A DNA stretch of 64,000 nt from Phascolomyces articulosus (GCA_025677815.1 JAIXMP010000004.1:930001-994000); one strand, 5' to 3'; numbered from the stretch's first letter, positions 44,808 through 57,548 are shown. Made by a program: numbers and translations. Notes: a model not told the origin generated them from the letters alone.

Positions 44808-46262
44808 CACATCGTGTCTCACGTGCCCCAATCTCTAGTTTCCTAACTGTTGTTGTTGATGCTTATACCATTCTTATTTTGTTGTTGGATGAATATATGG
44901 AAAAGAGAAAGGAAAGAATAAAGTGCAGGCATACCAAACTTTTAAATAGGTCATTTTTTTCCAGGAACCTGTTCTATTGGATACATCATATTCGATTATG
45001 ATACTACTTACCGAAGGAAGGCACGGAAAATTGTGGTAGCTGGCCTGCAGTAGTAGTTATATATCCAGTAAAAAACCCTTTTGCTATTTTGAAAAAAAAA
45101 GAATGAGATTAGAAAAGTACAAAATGAGTATAAAAAAATAATGTACGAAAAAAAGGAATGAAGAAGTACATTAAAACATAAAATAAAAGGAATGGAGGGC
45201 AAAAAAAATCAAAAGACAATTTCGCGTTTCTTCATCCCAAAGGTTAGCTGTGTGTAACAATGATTGGATTAAAGTCCCCAAGGGGAGAGTCCTGAGGTCC
45301 CATTGTTACACAAGGCCGGAGAGGTGTCTCCCCTCCTAGTGCCTTTCGGAGTTAAAGTTTGGTTTTTTCTTCACTATGAAAATTAAATAAAGATATGATC
45401 CTTTTGATCCTGATGTTGGATGGGTATATTATTATAACAAGTTATCAATTAATTACATGATTATTTTTGAACGGGTAACTCGTTACATATGAGTATAGTA
45501 AAATATCCGTTTGGACAAATTTTATTGAAATTACAAGATTGAACTAAGTTTCTTTCCCGAAGAGAATAATAAAACAAATCAAAAGGTGTAAAAGGAAAGA
45601 CGATAGTTCTTCTTCACGTCTCTTCTCCACCCTCCTTCTTTCAACTTGTCTTTGTTGGTCCTGTCTTCTTTGTTGTCGTCCAACTCAATTTCATTTTATT
45701 CCGTTACAACATTATTCTTCTATTCTTTCCCTTTAATTTTAAGACGGTAGGTATCATTTGAATACAATAAAGTAAAAGAAATATTATGTGTATGATAAAT
45801 CCATAAAAGATAGTATGAATATACTAACAACAGCAACGTAGTTTGTATCATTATTTATAATATATAGATAGATAAACAGACCATATTGACAAATAGCGTG
45901 GGCCTTTTAGACTCAAACTCGGATTGAAGTATAAGTGTAATTTTGGAAGAACCCAAAATCCCCTCAAGCTAACTTTTAGAACATTTCCTAACTAGTCACC
46001 ATTGCCGACCTTCCCCTACGTACAAAAGAACCAATGGGCCAGCTATTGTTATTTTTTTGTTTGTTTGTTTGATAGTATTGAATTTTTTGTAACCATGGTC
46101 ACAAAAGCCAAAGGGAATGCAAATAAATCTCCACTCTTGGTATGAAACAACTGTTGGTGATTGGGAATGGACATACGATTGGGAAAAGAATGAGTTATAT
46201 ATTATTTTGTTGGAACTATATATTTTGATATGGGAGAATAATGGTGTTTATTCCTTAGAATT
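44808..46262 (-). repeat. Inverted dispersed repeat, copy 2 (about 1.45 kb)
   Basis: Reverse-complement partner of 36420-37841, with few substitutions across the core. The 64-codon frame at 45008-45202 and the structured block at 45230-45345 are preserved (one visible change in the loop of the latter). The copy ends near 44808, where it shares the sequence GAGACAC followed by divergence, and fades out by about 46262. With copy 1 it encloses about 7 kb holding two genes. Confidence 0.85.
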
Positions 46263-47713
46263 TTAACGTAACATGTTTCTGATACTATAATATGAAAACT
46301 TGTTTTCTATATGTTTACCTAATAGGCCACGGTTGGATTATTCTCTTTTTGGTACTGTTAATCCTATTAAGCAACAACTTGGTACAAGCGATTGCCATGG
46401 TGATTTATGAAAGGAATATACAGCATACCACTATATTATACAACAACAACTTTGGATAATGTCAATACGTTCCCAAAAAACAAGGCACCGACCGAGGGAA
46501 GTCTTTCAGGTACTAAACACTTACCAATGTCATCTCATTTTTTATCAGATTAGTTTAGTGCAAGAACTTTTTACAAAAAAACAGCCATTTCAATCACACA
46601 AATATATTAAAAAAACAAATAAATACTATATAAATGATACTATAATTACTCAATCTTGCTGATAAATAGCTATGATAAATACGAATTCCTGATACATACA
46701 CCAAACAAAAGAAATGCGGTGAAGGAAAAAAAAGATGTATTTAATAACCTGGGCTTATGTCCTTCTTCCTTTTTTTATACTTGATGTCAGATAAAGGCAA
46801 CCTATTTATTCATGGCTGGATTATTTCTCAATCCTATATACACCACGGTTCGCGTGACACATTATTCATGCATTTTTCTTTATATTATGAAAAGAAGAAT
46901 CATATATAGTTTTGTTGCTATTTGATGTGTTTATTAAAATATTTTGGATAAGGGAAAGGAAAATCGATAATAAGAATGGTATTTGTTACTTCTTGATGCC
47001 ATGTGTTACCATCATCTCTAGGTTGGCTTTTTCATTCGGTTCAATTATATACTGCCTAGGGGTTGATATTCATAGCATGCTTGATTAAATGTTTATAACT
47101 GTTACTGTACATTCAATTCAAGAAAAACATCTATTGCTCTAGAAACTAAATGAATAATGTGACATTTAAAAATTGATTTGCTGAAGTCAACTTTCTCGAA
47201 TAATTTTCGTTGGGATATCAAGTTTATAATGATTGTATGTATTGCACTTAGTATCTAGTAAAAGTAGTAGTTTCTATGGGATTCGATATGTAATCCCAGA
47301 TATACTGTAGTCAGACAACAATGAGTAGGTCCCTGATTTACGTTTTCTGTTACCGATGGCGCGGTGGCATAGAACTGTATATACTAATAAGATGCGCGTA
47401 ACTCGGAGTGTCAGAATATGACAGCTGTAAAGAACTCTTAGATGATTCCAAGTTGTATATATATTCTCTTGGTATAAAAGAATAGTGATTAAACACTTAA
47501 GGAACTTTATAGTCAGCAAAGATATATTTGAGTATCATTCAATCCAAATAATATGTTTACTATATGTATAACTACGACAATTTCAACATGTAGCGAAAGT
47601 ACAAAGCTGTCAAAAGATAAAACATAGGCTCCGCATTTGCTACTTCCGAAACAGAATTTTTTTTTTGCACGTCACTTTTAACACCGCCAAAAAAAAAAAT
47701 TTTTTTATATAAA
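46263..47713. other. Gene-free stretch
   Basis: AT-rich. The open frames at 46459-46662 and 47274-47519 lack recognisable features. An A/T fold (about 47689-47708) precedes the micro-ORF. Confidence 0.4.
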
Positions 47714-48074
47714 ATGGACATTCAATTGTCACAAACAGTGTTTTCTTCACTTTACGCTCCTTGTACTGGTAAGTTTTTCTTTATTTTTAAATATATATTG
47801 AAGTATATGCATGGTTTTCCTGTTTATGTGTTATTATGATGAATGGACTTTTTGCTATTAAACCCAGCTCATTTTGATGATCACTGAAAGAACGAATGTT
47901 CCTCTACCACTGATTATAACACAAAGAAAACTCGTGTATATACTTAAATATGTTTTTATGGTTGATTTCATATAAAGAAAACAAACATGGAACTTACATG
48001 TGTTTCTACTTTTTTTATTTATTTCAGGGTCTTTAAAAGATATATTTCAAGGAGTGTCTAAAACAAGGAAATAA
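47714..48074 (+). CDS. Two-exon micro-ORF (33 aa)
   Basis: Exon 47714-47768 (MDIQLSQTVFSSLYAPCT) joins in phase 1, through a GTAAGT...TTTCAG intron, to exon 48028-48074 (GSLKDIFQGVSKTRK then stop). Both splice signals are strong, the A-rich context before ATG suits initiation, and the predicted peptide is not low-complexity. It ends 336 bp upstream of the PKA-R start on the same strand, so it is either an independent small protein or a spliced upstream ORF of the PKA-R transcript. No family recognised. The call depends entirely on the splice sites. Confidence 0.45.
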
Positions 48075-48410
48075 TAATATTACTATTATTATAGTAGAGT
48101 AGAATGAAATTTAGTATAATAATAGTGTGATAATAATAAGAATAATAAAAAATGAGTGTCTTAAGACCATATAAAGTAAATAAAAAACGTTTTTTTTTTC
48201 ACTATGAACCCTCTTTGTACACCCCGTTTTTTTTATTATCCAAAACTTGTCATGAGACAATATCCATTTCAGTAAAAGTTCAATTCCTTTTTTTCCCTTA
48301 TATTTTTCAGTATTTTCTTTTTTTTTCATTTCTTCTCTTCTTTTTTCTTTCCTCTTCTTTTTTCTCACATAACAATATCTTTTTTTCACACCAATAATAA
48401 CTACAACAAT
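48075..48410 (+). promoter_or_regulatory. Immediate upstream region of PKA-R
   Basis: 336 bp with a long pyrimidine-rich stretch (about 48220-48390) just before the ATG, as is common in fungal core promoters and 5' leaders. No specific factor site recognised. Confidence 0.4.
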
Positions 48411-49911
48411 ATGACAATCGATAGTAATTTCAGTTTTGCAGAAAATAATGAATATAACGATCTACTTGCTGAACTTCATTCCCATTACTGTCAAGCAGGT
48501 GGTCCTCGAGACGTTTTACAGTTTTGTGCAAACTTTTTTAATCATAAACTCGAAGAACAACGCGCTGCTTTTCGACAGCAAAAAATGTTACCTTCAGAAC
48601 TTCAACAGCAACCTTATATTTTGACCAATACCACCGATTCGATGATTATGGGTCCAGGAGAACAACACCCTCTATCTGCTACTACACCTACGGATCATCA
48701 TCCAACAGCAACCGCACTGGGTCCAAATAATGGCAAAGTGGATGATCCACTTCAACAACAACTTCAACAACCTCAGCGAATCGTCACTTATAGTTATTCC
48801 GACGACGATGACGATGACGACGATGAAGAATACGATGAAGATGAACAGATGGACACATTGGGGTCACCCATCTCGTTTGAACCTGCGGCTTATAATCGTG
48901 ACCGACGAGTGTCTGTCAGCGCCGAAAGTATGACACCTTCTTCTGGTAACGATTATTCAAAGAAAATTATCCCCAAGACAGATGAACAATGCGAAAGGAT
49001 TAAAGTCAGCGTTGCCAACAATTTCTTGTTCCGAAACTTGGATGAGGAACAATATCAAGATGTCGTTCATGCCATGGCCGAGAAAAGAGTCCATCATGAA
49101 GAAAAAGTTATTGAACAAGGTGCGGTGGGGGATTATTTTTATGTTGTTGAATCGGGTACCTTTGATTGTTATATTACAAAAAATGATCAAGATCCTGTAA
49201 AAGTCACCAGTTATGAAGCGGGAGGCAGTTTCGGTGAATTGGCTTTGATGTATAATGCGCCACGCGCTGCGACCATTATTGCAACATCCGACGCAGTTTT
49301 GTGGGCTTTGGATCGTGTCACCTTTCGAACTATTTTGATGGAAAATACTTCTCGTAAACGTCGTTTGTATGAATCCTTTTTGCGTGATGTGCCTCTCCTG
49401 AAATCACTCGAACCTTATGAACGACACAAGGTAGCTGATGCTTTAGAATCTGTCTACTTTAATGATGGTGAAAAGGTGGTGATTCAAGGCGATATTGGGG
49501 ATCGATTTTATATGATTGAATCGGGTGATGCTATTGTTTACAAGGATGGTAGTGAAGTCAATCAGCTAGGACGTGCTGCCTATTTTGGAGGTGAGTTAAT
49601 ATATATATAAACTGGGTTGAGATATTTCATTCAAAATATGATAAGGAGAAATAGTAAAGTAGTAGTAGTAGTAGTAGTAGTAGTAGGAGTCTTACTCATT
49701 TACTCTGTTTTTTTTTTCCTTCTCCTTAATAGAATTGGCATTACTTAACGATAGTCCTCGTGCTGCGACTGTAGTGGCCCAAGGTCGATTAAAATGTGCC
49801 ACCTTGGGTAAAAAAGCTTTTACCCGATTACTTGGTCCCGTTCTTGATATCCTGAAACGTAATTCTGAAAATTACCATGCCATCATCAATAGTCAACAAC
49901 AAGCATCATAA
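48411..49911 (+). CDS. pkaR: cAMP-dependent protein kinase regulatory subunit
   Basis: Two exons, 48411-49590 and 49733-49911, joined in phase 1, give 452 aa. The N-terminal [20 protein letters not shown] and the following helix (about residues 15-57) form the dimerisation/docking region. An acidic linker ([17 protein letters not shown]) precedes the inhibitor site [10 protein letters not shown] with Ser168, an RRxS type II-like site that can itself be phosphorylated. Two cyclic-nucleotide-binding domains follow, each with its phosphate-binding cassette: [14 protein letters not shown] and [14 protein letters not shown], both with the key Glu and Arg. Without cAMP the protein holds the catalytic subunit inactive. 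The single intron cuts the second cassette between Gly and Glu. Mucorales usually carry several PKA-R paralogues; which one this is cannot be told. Confidence 0.95.
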
Positions 49912-50661
49912 ATTTAGTAGAAACAACATTCCCTCATTCTTATTATTATTATTACTTTTATTATTATTACAACATCTTTATTATTATTATTAGTATTATT
50001 CGATTATATGCATCAGTACACTCACCCACAAACCATTCAATGCACATCACACTCAAACCGCATATCATATATTTTTATATACACACATTCTCATATTTAT
50101 TCCTCTTCTCTACCCATCTCTCCTTCTCCCTCCCTTTTTTTTCTCTCACTCTCTCATCAGTCTCTTTTTTTTTCATACATAAATTCTCCCATTTTTGACA
50201 CCAGTTTTTTTTTGTCAATACCCTTTTTCTCTTTCATATTCCATTCAAACAAATCGAATTCATAGTAGTTTTATAAATCATATATATATATATATACTGA
50301 AAAAAAATAACGCGAAGTATATAGTTCAATCCATAATTTGTATATTTCAAATACCGAACAATAAGTAGTTTATTATAAAAGGGGGGAGAGTGTTCTACGC
50401 GGATCAAGACTGAGTTGAGAGTAACTGAGGAGAAGGAAAAGAGGGGTGAGTTAATGAGAAACAGAGTTCTTTGTTCGTTACAAGTGTTTATTAGAAAAAC
50501 GTGGAACTTTTATCTAATTATGTGTACGTGCGTATTCTATGTTTTTTTTTCTGAAGGGTGGATGTAGAGGAGAAAGGGGAGAAGAAATCATGGATGTGAA
50601 TATATAAAAAAATAGAATCACTTCCAAACAAAAAAAGAAGAAAAAAAATGATATTTTTTTT
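49912..50661. other. Convergent intergenic region PKA-R / ALG2
   Basis: Contains both 3' UTRs, (TTA)n at about 49940-49995, an (AT)n run at about 50280-50297 and a pyrimidine-rich stretch. No gene is supported; the open frame at 50008-50265 is low-complexity. Confidence 0.45.
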
Positions 50662-52567
50662 TTATAAACTTGCATAGATTACTCCTACAAAACTTACAAT
50701 CATGGCTATTAAAAAGAATTGGACACTATTGGATCGTTTCAATGGTTGAGCCATCATATCATCCATGATTCTTTGTAATTGATTTGCAAAAGCTTCCAAA
50801 GAAAACTTTTGTTGGACATGTTCTCGTCCTTGTTGACCCATTTTTGTTTTATCATATTTGCCTGTGATAAAATCCTTGATGCCATGGCCCCATGCTTCTG
50901 GATCGGATGGTAATAATAAACCCGTTTCTTGATCCTTGATTGTTTCGACAGGTCCACCTGAATTGACAGCAATGACAGGTAAACAACCATACATGCCTTC
51001 TACAGGTGTAATACCAAAATGTTCATTGGAAGGTGTATAAAGCATCAAATCGGCTTGTTTGAGTAAGTACGTGCGTTGAGCATCATTAAATGAGCAAAGA
51101 AAGACAATTTGGGTATCGATTGGCGGTGTTTCCAACGAGGATGGGTATATCGTAAATGTTTTTAATCCAAATTCTTTCTTGGCCAATTGGTTCAATTCTT
51201 CCAAGTATTCGACATTTTCTTGGACACGTCGATCATACCCACCTGTTTTTATAAAAATATATTTGTTGGAATGTTAGATAATAGAATCAAGTTTCTTTTT
51301 TTTCGATTATGGATCATGGTAAGGAGAAAGAAAGAAAAAGGAGTATACTACTTACCAGCAAGGACCAAGCGGTATTCTGCAAGTGTTTCAGTAGAAACCA
51401 TATCTTTTAAAGAGGCAAATGCACGCAAAGCCAGCTCCACGTTCTTTTTTCGTTCGAATCGATTAATAGAAATCAACATCTTTTGAGGGCTGATTGTTTT
51501 TTAAAAGAAGTTAGTATACCTTTTCATAGTAGTCTCTTCTATTCTCTTATTCTTATCTGCAATTTACCATTGTAAAATTTTCACAGATTCATCATTTAAA
51601 TCAACAGATCGATCATAGCCACGGAAATTGATAGGTGGATAAAGAATTTCTGGTGTTTGGCAAATAGATGGAAATGATTCCTTAAAGACACTTCCTGTAT
51701 ATCCACTATTTACAGCAATGGTATCCGACATGGCTTTATAATTTTAAAGTGGTATTGAAAGTAGTATGATTAGCATACATACTTTTCTCCAATTATCATT
51801 TTACCAGATCATTTACCTGTAGTCCATTCTTCCCAAGTGTCAACTGGGATACGGTATAACTTTTTAATTAGAGATTCGCGTGTAGTTAATAATTTATCTG
51901 GATGATGGCAGTAAAATAGGACCTTAATAGAATATTTTAGTAAAAAAAAATGTTGTCACTTTACCAAACGATATTATTTGTTTCTATACGGAAAAAGTAA
52001 ATTTGACAACTTACTCGTGCGGAGCTTAGTGATTTAAATAAAGGAATACATGCACTTAATTGATCAATAAACAACACATCATATTTCTCATCATCTTGAT
52101 ATATTAATGAAAAAGCAAGAACAATCTGTCGAAGGATAGCACAAAGAATATAAAATCGACCAAAGACGGTTCGAGGTAACCAATCACCACGTACATTTAC
52201 TTTTAATGTGCCTGATATAAATATAAAATAGCAAGCGGTGTGTTCATATTCAAGTTATTTTCTCGTACATTACTATATATCTCTTTTGATTTATAAAGAA
52301 AATGATGATATTTATTACCGTCTCGGGTTTCTTCAAAACAATGGTTGGGATCATGATGACTTGTATAAAATATGACATCATGACCTTTGGATTGTAATCC
52401 TACGGCTGCATCAACAACTAGACGCTCGGCTCCGCCTAAATCCAGAGAAAGAGGTTATTAATGCATAATTTCCCCAATTCGTACGTTATGGAAAAAAATA
52501 AATATCGAGTTTTACCAATGCCGAGATCTGGATGAATAAACGCAACCTTTAAACGTTTCTCACTCAT
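50662..52567 (-). CDS. ALG2: Alpha-1,3/1,6-mannosyltransferase ALG2
   Basis: Seven exons on the minus strand, 52567-52516, 52435-52319, 52211-52015, 51922-51817, 51733-51568, 51489-51356 and 51242-50662, with consistent phases, give 450 aa. GT4 glycosyltransferase features: [20 protein letters not shown] at the N-terminus, [31 protein letters not shown], a central [33 protein letters not shown] in the second domain, and the donor-site EX7E-type [17 protein letters not shown]-terminal hydrophobic helix ([18 protein letters not shown]) anchors it to the ER. ALG2 adds the second and third mannoses to the dolichol-linked precursor of N-glycans on the cytosolic face. The start lies 210 bp from the divergent LSM8 start. 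Confidence 0.94.
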
Positions 52568-52777
52568 ATAAAAAAAAATCAAATTGAATTAATGATATAA
52601 AAAATGCGGGAAGATTGTCCAAATGCGTCCGTTAATAATATAAATTGCCTATAACAGTCACTCTACCACACAACTGAGAGCATATTTCCAATAAGCAAGT
52701 GAAAAAAAAAGCGTGTAGAATTGTTTCATATATAACTCTTTCTTATATCCACTCCATTTTATATAAAATAATCCACC
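52568..52777. promoter_or_regulatory. Bidirectional promoter ALG2 / LSM8
   Basis: Only 210 bp separate the two divergent ATGs, so both transcripts must start from this AT-rich segment. A TATATAA-like string occurs near 52728-52735. No named factor site recognised. Confidence 0.5.
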
Positions 52778-53348
52778 ATGAGTTTATTACAGAGTTATGT
52801 TGACAGTAAGTTGATTTTATTTAATCAAAGAATGGTAAAATAGGTGAGAGTGTTATATATCGCCTTGATTGTTAATCCATGAAATATTTTTTTATAGGTT
52901 CTGTTCTCATTATTACATTAGATGGTCGCGTTTTGGTTGTAAGTATATGTTCTTTTTTTTTCTTTTTAATATAATGACAATCGACCGAAAAAGAGAAAAA
53001 AAATATGGGAGATAAAAGTTGACATCTTCTATCATTGATGACTATTAGGGATTGTTAAAAGGTACAGATCAAACAGCAAACGTAATTCTTTCCAACTGTG
53101 AAGAGCGCGTTTTCTCTGCAGACGGTACTGAAACTGTTCCACTCGGTTTATATCTTGTTCGTGGCGACAGCATGTATGTTATTTTTTCTATGCAATTGAT
53201 TTAATAGCTAGATATATATATAGTCAATTTCTAACGTTTTTAATGAATGAATTGTAGTTGTACTGTTGGATTGCTCGATGAAGAAAAAGAAAGTGAAATT
53301 GATTGGAGCCAAGTAAAAGCAGAACCATTATCATCCACAACACTATGA
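52778..53348 (+). CDS. LSM8: U6 snRNA-associated Sm-like protein LSm8
   Basis: Four exons, 52778-52805, 52898-52938, 53049-53173 and 53258-53348, phases 1, 0, 2, give 94 aa, the normal LSm8 length. The Sm1 motif is read as VLIITLDGRVLVGLLKGTDQ then NVILSNCEERVF, and Sm2 as LGLYLVRGDSICTVGLLDEE. The end WSQVKAEPLSSTTL parallels the I+AEPL ending of LSm8 orthologues, which separates it from LSm1. LSm8 replaces LSm1 in the nuclear LSm2-8 ring that binds the U6 3' end for splicing. The first exon is just nine codons plus one base. Confidence 0.93.
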
Positions 53349-53650
53349 ACCAACATTCATCCCCAATGATCCACCCTTCCAATATTAGTATTTTCAACAG
53401 TAGTAACAGCAACATACACACACAAACATCCAATTCAAATCATCCATCTTTTTCTTGCGTCCTCATGTATCATATTTTATGTCCTTTCTTCTTTTTCCTT
53501 TTTATTATTATTATTCATTCTTTTCGTTTTACACATCAGAAAAACATTTGATTTCATTTTATAATATATATCTTCTTCATTTTGCAATAACATCAATAAC
53601 ATCATTCTCCATCAACTTTTTATTATTGCTGTTATTGTAGTTTTCTGTAT
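53349..53650. other. Convergent 3' region LSM8 / TFIIE-alpha
   Basis: About 300 bp holding both 3' ends; (ATT)n near 53503-53513. Nothing else is recognised. Confidence 0.4.
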
Positions 53651-55705
53651 TTATGAAGCTTGCCATGTTTGCCATGCTTCATAATATGCCTTGTATTCTT
53701 CAGTGGACATATTTCGTTGATCTTCTTCCATCACTTCATTCAATGGTACCATTTTTCCATTTACTAATAATGTTTTGACTCCAAAAGTTAGTAAAAAAAA
53801 AAACCTCACCCATTCTAAAGGAAAAATAAAAAGAAAATAATCATCCATTTTTTTTTACCTGAAACCAACGGGATATCTTCATCATCTCCAAATTCTTCCA
53901 TAATTTCTTCGTCACTTCTGTGAAAAAGAAGAAAAATGAAATCTTATTAGTATCCAATTTCAATTGTAATTATCATAATGACTATGTGTGATTCAACAAA
54001 CCTTTGACCACCGTTGACATCTGGACTATAATAATCAGTTCCTTCGCCTACTGTTTCAAACTCTTCGTCTTCATCTTCATCCATACCATCCATACCACCT
54101 GTTGGAGCTGCTGCACTTAATGACTCATAATATTTGGCATAATCTAAAGAATAATAGGAGAGAGAAAAATATATGTTTTTTTCCTTGTTAATCCAATCCT
54201 TTCTTTTTCATCCAAAAGTCTTTCTTCCTTCTCCTGGTTCCTTCACTTACAGTCATGTCTATCAGCATCAAATTCTTCTGTAGCTGTTTCATCGAATGAT
54301 TCCTTTTCTTCTTTCTTTTCGGTATCTTTAGGTCGGTCACCTGTACCAGCCAATGAATCTTGTACAGTACTTCTTTGATGCCATACAGGAAGTGCATTTT
54401 GTTGTCGTTTTTCCTCTGCTTCTTCCAATTTTGCTCTTCGTGCAGCTTCATTATCCATTTGTAAATCAACAATAATTTCACCTTGTCCAGCACCTGTATC
54501 TCGTGCAATAGCAAGCTCATGGTCATCTACGTTGTTTTTAATAATGATAGTTAGTTTCTTTCATTCTCTTTGTTTAACTCTGGAGATCTATTCTTCAGTC
54601 ATCTTTACCTCTTGCTCCATGATTACGAGCTGCTGTACCAGTAGGCTTGAAGATATAACTAAATTGAAAGAAAAAAACAATGAATTTAAATGATCTTTGT
54701 AGTAATATTAAAAATGACTTGGATGAGAGAACTTACTTTGCTGGGATTGTTAATGAATCGGTTTGTTTTAATAATGAAATAATAGGTTGTGATTGTTCAC
54801 GCAATCTATAAAAATGTTTAGAAAAACCTCTATACACCCTTTCCCTCTTCCTTGTTCCTGATGAATATAATAGTTACCGTGTCAATTCTTTTTGACTTCC
54901 TTGTACACTCTCAGCGTTATCATTTTCTTCGAGAACCGAAGCACAGACATCACAATGAAACAATCCATCCGACATATCCATTAATGATACTGCTTCTAAA
55001 GGTAAATATTGTCGATTGCAATTAGGACAAATATATCCTTTATTTTCTGATTCCTATATAATAATAACGATACATAAGAGCATATCAGAAAAATGAAACC
55101 AAAAATATTTTTTTAATAAGTGGATGAATAAATAAAGTGATAATTACCGTTCGAAGATTATCACGAACGTTGGTTTGCATTTTATACATTTTCCACTTGA
55201 CTACGTCTACAAATTCTTTATAATCGAGATAGTAATATGTTTTTGGTACAGGTCGTTGATCCTGTTTTCGTGCTTCCATGCGTGTAGTCCTTTTGTGTAG
55301 TTTATTTTTGTATTAAGTAAATATTAGTATAGGCATAGATATATTAGAGGTGATCATCTATGATCTCTCATTCACTCCCTTTCGTTTTTTCTTTTTACAC
55401 ACATTTTCAATAATCGATCTTCTCTTAGTTTCCCACAAATTTTATGAATCTCGCGGGGCGTCATTTTTAATGATTCTACCATTTCATCTTCACGAACACT
55501 GGAAAAAGAAAAGGACAAAATGGATTTCCTTTTAGCTTTTTCATTAAGAATATATTTTTGTCTACAAAATGTGGTGGTTTTTTTTTTACCCAGTATTATT
55601 TGGAGTCGAGTTATTTAATTCATCAAGAATAACAATATATTTTGGATCATAAAAGGCACGTGCAACTCTGGCGACAAGAGCTTTTGGGATTTCCATGGAA
55701 CTCAT
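53651..55705 (-). CDS. TFA1: Transcription initiation factor IIE subunit alpha
   Basis: Ten exons on the minus strand, 55705-55590, 55498-55403, 55289-55148, 55053-54878, 54805-54737, 54658-54609, 54526-54251, 54143-54002, 53917-53859 and 53778-53651, all phases matching, give 417 aa. The N-terminal extended winged helix includes VARVARAFYDPKYIVILDEL and MTPREIHKICGKLREDRLL, then YYYLDYKEFVDVVKWKMYKM. A C4 zinc ribbon uses C127, C130, C152 and C155 (YICPNCNRQY ... FHCDVCAS). After an Ala/Glu-rich middle come acidic patches (DEDEDEEFETVGEG) and the conserved end LLVNGKMVPLNEV...EEYKAYYEAW. TFIIE-alpha recruits and stimulates TFIIH at the RNA polymerase II promoter. The second exon uses a GTGTGT donor, chosen because only it keeps phase. 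Confidence 0.93.
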
Positions 55706-57331
55706 TCTTTGATTAAAAAAAAAAAGATCAATGGTAAACCAAAGTAAAAACAGTTGGCAACTTCAACCGAAGCGGATATATAAAATAATAGACAAAATTG
55801 GAACAACAAAAATTTAATCAAAATTAGTTAGGGCAACCACCCAACCTCCATCCTCCCTATCAAACAGTCGTGCTCCACACATAAAATAAGAGCCCTGAAC
55901 CGATACGTAAGAAACATTATATGATAATGGAATCCATGGTTTTTAAATAGACACTTTATAGAAAGAGAGAAATAATTTGTACAGAAAGAGGAAATTGACT
56001 TACATAAGGTATAAAAAGAGTGTGGAGGGATTTGTATTTAAGAATAGAATGCTTACTCATACAAGAGATAGTTATAATAGTAATAATAAAATTGGATTAC
56101 TTTTTATGAGAAAAGTACTTTAGTTCTTTTTTATATTCCGTTGATCTACTACTTGATATTTAAATGGTTAGGTGTAAATATTGATGAAAAAACATAACAG
56201 AAGAACCAGTACATCTTGAACAAACTGTTCATATATAAATATCAGAAAAAAATGTATATATAATCATATAAAGATATACTAGAACAGAAGCGGAATGAGA
56301 TCACCAAAATAACATGATATATATATCTTCAAGAATACCATGCGGTATGGATAAGAATGGAGATAGATGTAAAGACAAATAACAGAGACAGAAGAAGTCT
56401 TGTGAGAATCGATATAGGTTTATTATATAATGATAATAAAGATGACTATTATTCTGGTTCTACAAGTACAGTATTTATATGTTTCTTATCCATGCCACTT
56501 AATGGTTGATCATGGTATTTTGTTATTATTACATTTGTTTGATATAACGGATATACATTACAGGTATTATTCATGGTTGTTATGCTACTGTACTAAATCA
56601 AATTATTGCTCTTTTTTCCTTGCATTTATATAAAAGCCATAAAAATAATATAGAAAAAACTCGGATTCAGTATGTCATTTTTTATTCTATTCAATAATTA
56701 TTGTCCTAGGTAAAGGTCACAGAATAGAAAATTTTAAGTATCCAGTGTCAACGTTTTTTTTTTTTTTTTGGATAAAATATAGTATACGTAGAAATATTAA
56801 ATAATTCCTCATGCCATTTCTTTTCAACTGAATATGTTTGTAACTTTCCAAGTGTATTATGGTGCTTCCCATCGAAATATCAATTGTGTGAAAAGATTCT
56901 TTATGTTTCATGAGTGAATAAAACAGGATCATCATAAAAACGTTTCATGACCCTGTATTTTTTTTTAAAAAAATACTTTGTACATTATAACAAAGGCTTA
57001 TATACACATTTTTATATAGCAAATAATAATGATAATATGCAATGCATTGGAATTCTATACTGTTCATTATATATGTGCATCGATCCGGTGTTCGTTTCAC
57101 CATAGATAATTTTATAAAATAATGTTTTAATGAAAAGATGAAAAAAAGGTGTAGAAAACGATAACGCATAACATATAAGATTCAGTAAACAATCTTTTAT
57201 TTTACATAATATTAAGCAACAGGATCTTTTAGCATTGTTGGTAGCAAAAAATATATATAATCACTTGGATTATATTACTTTGTATTTGGCTATTGGAGGA
57301 AATGTTATCTCATGTTTTCATCGTCAGTATT
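55706..57331. other. Gene-free AT-rich stretch
   Basis: Includes the TFIIE-alpha promoter. The open frames at 56430-56633, 56717-56935 and 56945-57169 are hydrophobic or low-complexity and unsupported. Confidence 0.4.
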
Positions 57332-57548
57332 ATTAACTCGATTTCAGTATTATTAACTCGCCTCCTTCCTAAATTAGAAATGTTCTGAGTTAAAACAGCC
57401 AATCGTTTGGCAGAGAGAGCCCAATTTTTACTCATTTTACTCTTTTTGGTTAAAATTGGACCTTCTCCGCCAAACGATTGGCTGTTTTAACTCAGAACAT
57501 TTCTAATTTAGGAAGGAGGCGAGTTAATAATACTGAAATTGAGTTAAT
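57332..57548. mobile_element. Fold-back (palindromic) MITE-like element, 217 bp
   Basis: Two 80-nt arms, 57332-57411 and 57469-57548, are reverse complements with about one mismatch, around a 57-nt loop. The loop itself contains a weaker inverted pair (CCAATTTTTA / TAAAATTGG). Arm ends read ATTAACTC(G/A)ATTTCAG. The 18-nt string CAGTATTATTAACTCGAT-like occurs twice in a row at the left end (57325-57340 and 57346-57361), suggesting a partial terminal duplication. No frame of interest. This is a typical fold-back/MITE structure; no clear target duplication could be fixed. Confidence 0.85.

Noticed and set aside
36420..46262. Interpretation of the paired repeats as LTRs of a retroelement
   Set aside because: They are inverted, not direct, and no gag/pol frame lies between them.
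52728..52735. TATATAA string as LSM8 TATA box
   Set aside because: Such strings are everywhere in this AT-rich DNA; noted only as part of the shared promoter.
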